Source: an uncultured Selenomonadaceae bacterium (GTDB lineage Bacteria > Bacillota > Negativicutes > Selenomonadales > Selenomonadaceae). From it: 40,024 nucleotides of DNA. Numbering within the stretch: position 1 is the first letter of the stretch; each line of letters opens with the position of its first letter. The position numbers and the translations under genes are program-made. The stretch lies in assembly GCA_905236725.1 (NCBI GenBank), contig CAJOCT010000013.1, positions 1 to 40,024 on the forward strand, given 5' to 3'. The notes below the pieces were generated by a model. The model was given only the letters and a program-made list of their open reading frames with translations, was not told the DNA's origin and searched no databases. Below are positions 38,178 to 40,024 of the stretch, in pieces.

Positions 38178-38837
38178 TTACTGAAAAAAAGTAATCCAAA
38201 CTATTTCCGCTTTGTCGACAAGCGGCGGCGTAAGTTCGTCGAGATTTTCGATTTTATTCAACCGCCAATTATTATTCTTGTCTTTGTCGAAAGAAATTTT
38301 AAAATTCAGCGTGCCGATAAATTGACCGCGAATTGAACTGTCGCCCTGCATTTCGACCGTCATAACAGCTTTATCGCCGTCAATTTCAATTTCTTTCACG
38401 ACGGCGGTTGAGGCTTGACGAATTTTTTCAAACTCATTGGCAACATAGGCATAGGGATTTTCTTCAGGCGTTGCAGGTTCGGGAAGTTTTTCAAAATAAG
38501 CATTTTTCACGCCTTCCAAAAAATTCAAATGCAAATCCTTGTGAGTAAAATTATAATCCTTCAAAAAATCCGCGCTGTGCTGAAAATAAGGGTCTTCGGG
38601 ATATTTTTTTTGATAGGCTTCATAATTTTTTGCAAGCTCAATCGTCATATCGTCATAAGTTTGAGAAAAAAATTTTTCCGCATCGACGCGCTCGGAAAGT
38701 TTTTCAAAATTTCTTTGTTCAAGTGCAGTTTGTATTTCCGACAAAGATTTTTCGGGCGAATCTGAATTTCCGCAACCCGCAAAAAAAATCGTCAGCGAAA
38801 AAATTAAAATCAACTTCGCAGAAAAGTTTTTAATCAT
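38178..38837 (-). CDS. Lipoprotein of unknown function
   Basis: ATG 38837 has AAAAAGGAG upstream. The signal [18 protein letters not shown] has a lipobox with Cys near residue 22. The mature part (about 195 residues) is helical and charged, with [20 protein letters not shown] at the start and a beta-rich end ([34 protein letters not shown]). The layout resembles small exported DUF4878/DUF2939-like proteins, but I cannot assign a family. It is probably anchored to the outer face of the cytoplasmic membrane. A consensus promoter precedes it; guaB follows after about 38 bases. Confidence 0.75.
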   Translation of the reverse strand: MIKNFSAKLILIFSLTIFFAGCGNSDSPEKSLSEIQTALEQRNFEKLSERVDAEKFFSQTYDDMTIELAKNYEAYQKKYPEDPYFQHSADFLKDYNFTHKDLHLNFLEGVKNAYFEKLPEPATPEENPYAYVANEFEKIRQASTAVVKEIEIDGDKAVMTVEMQGDSSIRGQFIGTLNFKISFDKDKNNNWRLNKIENLDELTPPLVDKAEIVWITFFQ

Positions 38838-38863
38838 ATGTCAACTCCTTTTTGTTTCGTGTG

Positions 38864-38892
38864 ATTTTACATAAAGGCAATTTTTCTGTCAA
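38864..38892 (-). promoter_or_regulatory. Promoter for the lipoprotein-guaB-CAP-cca run
   Basis: On the minus strand: TTGACA (38887-38892), 17 bases, TAAAAT (38864-38869), about 27 bases before the lipoprotein start. Confidence 0.75.
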
Positions 38893-38936
38893 ATTTTTGC
38901 GTAAACAGAAAACGCCGCAGAATTTTTCCGCGCCGC

Positions 38937-40024
38937 TCAACCAAGTTTTAATTTTTTCAAAACGAAAAAAATTATTTTGAAGAGATTTTTTTTATTGTCC
39001 AGCTTCACAAAAATTTTTCTCTCCCGCGAATAATCTTTGAAACGATTTTTGAAAATATTTTTCAGCTCGCCGAAACCGCTTGGAGAAATTTTTGCCGCCT
39101 CATTAAAATAAAATTCCACGCCCAAATTTTTTTGCATAATCGATTGAACGCCCAAAATTTTCGCCGCACATTTTATTTTCGCAATCTGCAACAAATTTAT
39201 GACAGACTCCGGCGGATCTCCGAATCTGTCAATAATTTCGTCAGTCAAATCTCGAAGTTCAGTCAAATTTTTCACGACCGCCAACCGCTGATAAATTTCG
39301 ATTTTATGCATTGAACTTGAAATAAATTTGTCGTCAATGTAAGCCTCGACGGATAAATTGATTTCGGGCGACGGCTCAATTTTTTCGGGAGTTTTATTCT
39401 GCAGTTTATTGACCGCCTCTTCCAAAAGTTGACAGTACATTTCAAAGCCGACGCTTGCAATATGTCCGTGCTGTTGTGCACCGAGTAAATTTCCCGCGCC
39501 GCGAATTTCCAAATCCCTCATCGCGATTTTAAAACCCGCGCCGAGTTGTGCAAATTCTTTCATCGCGTGAAGTCTTTTTTCCGCAGTCTCGCTCAAAACT
39601 TTCATTTTTCTGTGAACGAAATACGCAAATGCCGCCTGATTGCTCCTGCCGACTCGTCCGCGCATTTGATAAAGTTGCGCCAGCCCGAAATAATCCGCGT
39701 CATAAATTATAATCGTGTTCGCGTTCGGAATGTCCAGCCCGTTTTCAATAATCGTCGTAGAAAGTAAAACGTTGAACGCGCCTTCATAAAAATCCATCAT
39801 GACGCTTTCCAAAAAATTATCCGACTGCTGACCGTGCGCCGTCTGAATTTTTGCTTCGGGAACTAAATTTGCAAGTCTTTCGCGCATTAAATCAATCGTT
39901 TCAATCCGATTGTAGACGAAATAAACTTGACCGCCGCGCCGAATTTCCCGCCGAATCGCCTCAGAAATTATTTCGTCGTCGTCCTCTATCACGTAAGTTT
40001 GCACGGGGAATCTTTCAGCGGGCG
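38937..40024 (-). CDS. mfd: Transcription-repair coupling factor Mfd, C-terminal part (runs off right edge)
   Basis: The frame is open to the right edge (PAERFPVQTYV leads in), so this is the 3' third of a roughly 1100-residue protein. It shows helicase motifs IV-VI of the RecG-like translocase: VYFVYNRIETIDLMRERL, TAHGQQS, LLSTTIIENGLDIPNANTII and YQMRGRVGRSNQAAFAYF. Next come the translocation segment KEFAQLGAGFKIAMRDLEIR, GAGNLLGAQQHG, and the C-terminal D7-type domain. Mfd displaces stalled RNA polymerase at lesions and recruits UvrA. It terminates about 45 bases before the lipoprotein promoter, with no clear terminator. Confidence 0.95.
   Translation of the reverse strand, partial: PAERFPVQTYVIEDDDEIISEAIRREIRRGGQVYFVYNRIETIDLMRERLANLVPEAKIQTAHGQQSDNFLESVMMDFYEGAFNVLLSTTIIENGLDIPNANTIIIYDADYFGLAQLYQMRGRVGRSNQAAFAYFVHRKMKVLSETAEKRLHAMKEFAQLGAGFKIAMRDLEIRGAGNLLGAQQHGHIASVGFEMYCQLLEEAVNKLQNKTPEKIEPSPEINLSVEAYIDDKFISSSMHKIEIYQRLAVVKNLTELRDLTDEIIDRFGDPPESVINLLQIAKIKCAAKILGVQSIMQKNLGVEFYFNEAAKISPSGFGELKNIFKNRFKDYSRERKIFVKLDNKKNLFKIIFFVLKKLKLG

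Noticed and set aside
1..40024. tRNA, rRNA or CRISPR arrays
   Set aside because: No tRNA-like cloverleaf, rRNA sequence or regular repeat-spacer pattern was found by reading; a covariance-model scan would settle small RNAs.

Overview
The window looks like a chromosome segment from a low-GC, diderm, anaerobic Firmicute, most likely a Negativicutes (Selenomonadaceae-like) bacterium. Three things point this way: Firmicute-type PASTA kinase, PP2C phosphatase, TelA and SpoVD-like PBP genes sit beside RTX-type proteins that lack signal peptides, as expected for type I secretion across two membranes; AGGAGG-type ribosome binding sites are strong, with frequent TTG and GTG starts; and homopolymeric AAA/TTT codon use is very heavy. 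No rRNA, tRNA, CRISPR array, integrase, transposase or phage structural gene was seen. The taxonomic call is an inference from gene content.

Region 1 (1-12.8 kb) is an accessory block that resembles the early or accessory region of a prophage or integrative element. It has two divergent XRE regulators, a leftward cluster (unknown protein, N6-adenine-methylase-like protein, unknown protein, BRO-N antirepressor-like protein) and a long rightward string of tightly packed small genes. The rightward string holds a 502-residue protein with a cysteine-rich tail, an M20/M28-like metallopeptidase, four YopX-like proteins, a DUF4241-like protein, a MazG-like NTP pyrophosphohydrolase, several micro-ORFs and a PemK/MazF-like protein with a shortened core. 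It ends in a pair of short direct repeats and a rho-independent terminator.

Region 2 (12.9-21.8 kb) is chromosomal: rsmB and an rtcB-like gene, then a large RTX metalloprotease with its own consensus promoter. A leftward group follows (polyprenyl synthase and two unknowns), and then a rightward pair (repeat-bearing membrane protein and cobS).

Region 3 (21.8-26.8 kb) is a leftward telA / CAP-RTX / SpoVD-like PBP cluster, which may act at the cell envelope. It diverges from a lipoprotein carrying a flavodoxin domain.

Region 4 (26.9-31.4 kb) is a leftward phospho-signalling cluster: FhaA-like FHA protein, unrecognised antitoxin plus YoeB toxin, PP2C phosphatase, PASTA Ser/Thr kinase and signal peptidase I. 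A toxin-antitoxin pair lying inside the FHA/PP2C/kinase set is the most unusual arrangement seen here.

Region 5 (31.5-40 kb) is mostly housekeeping, all leftward: recR, a small exported Cys protein, cydB without cydA beside it, a eukaryotic-type hexokinase, CCA-adding enzyme, a Sec-exported CAP protein, guaB, a lipoprotein, and the 3' part of mfd running off the right edge. Three spacers in regions 4 and 5 carry self-similar filler repeats.
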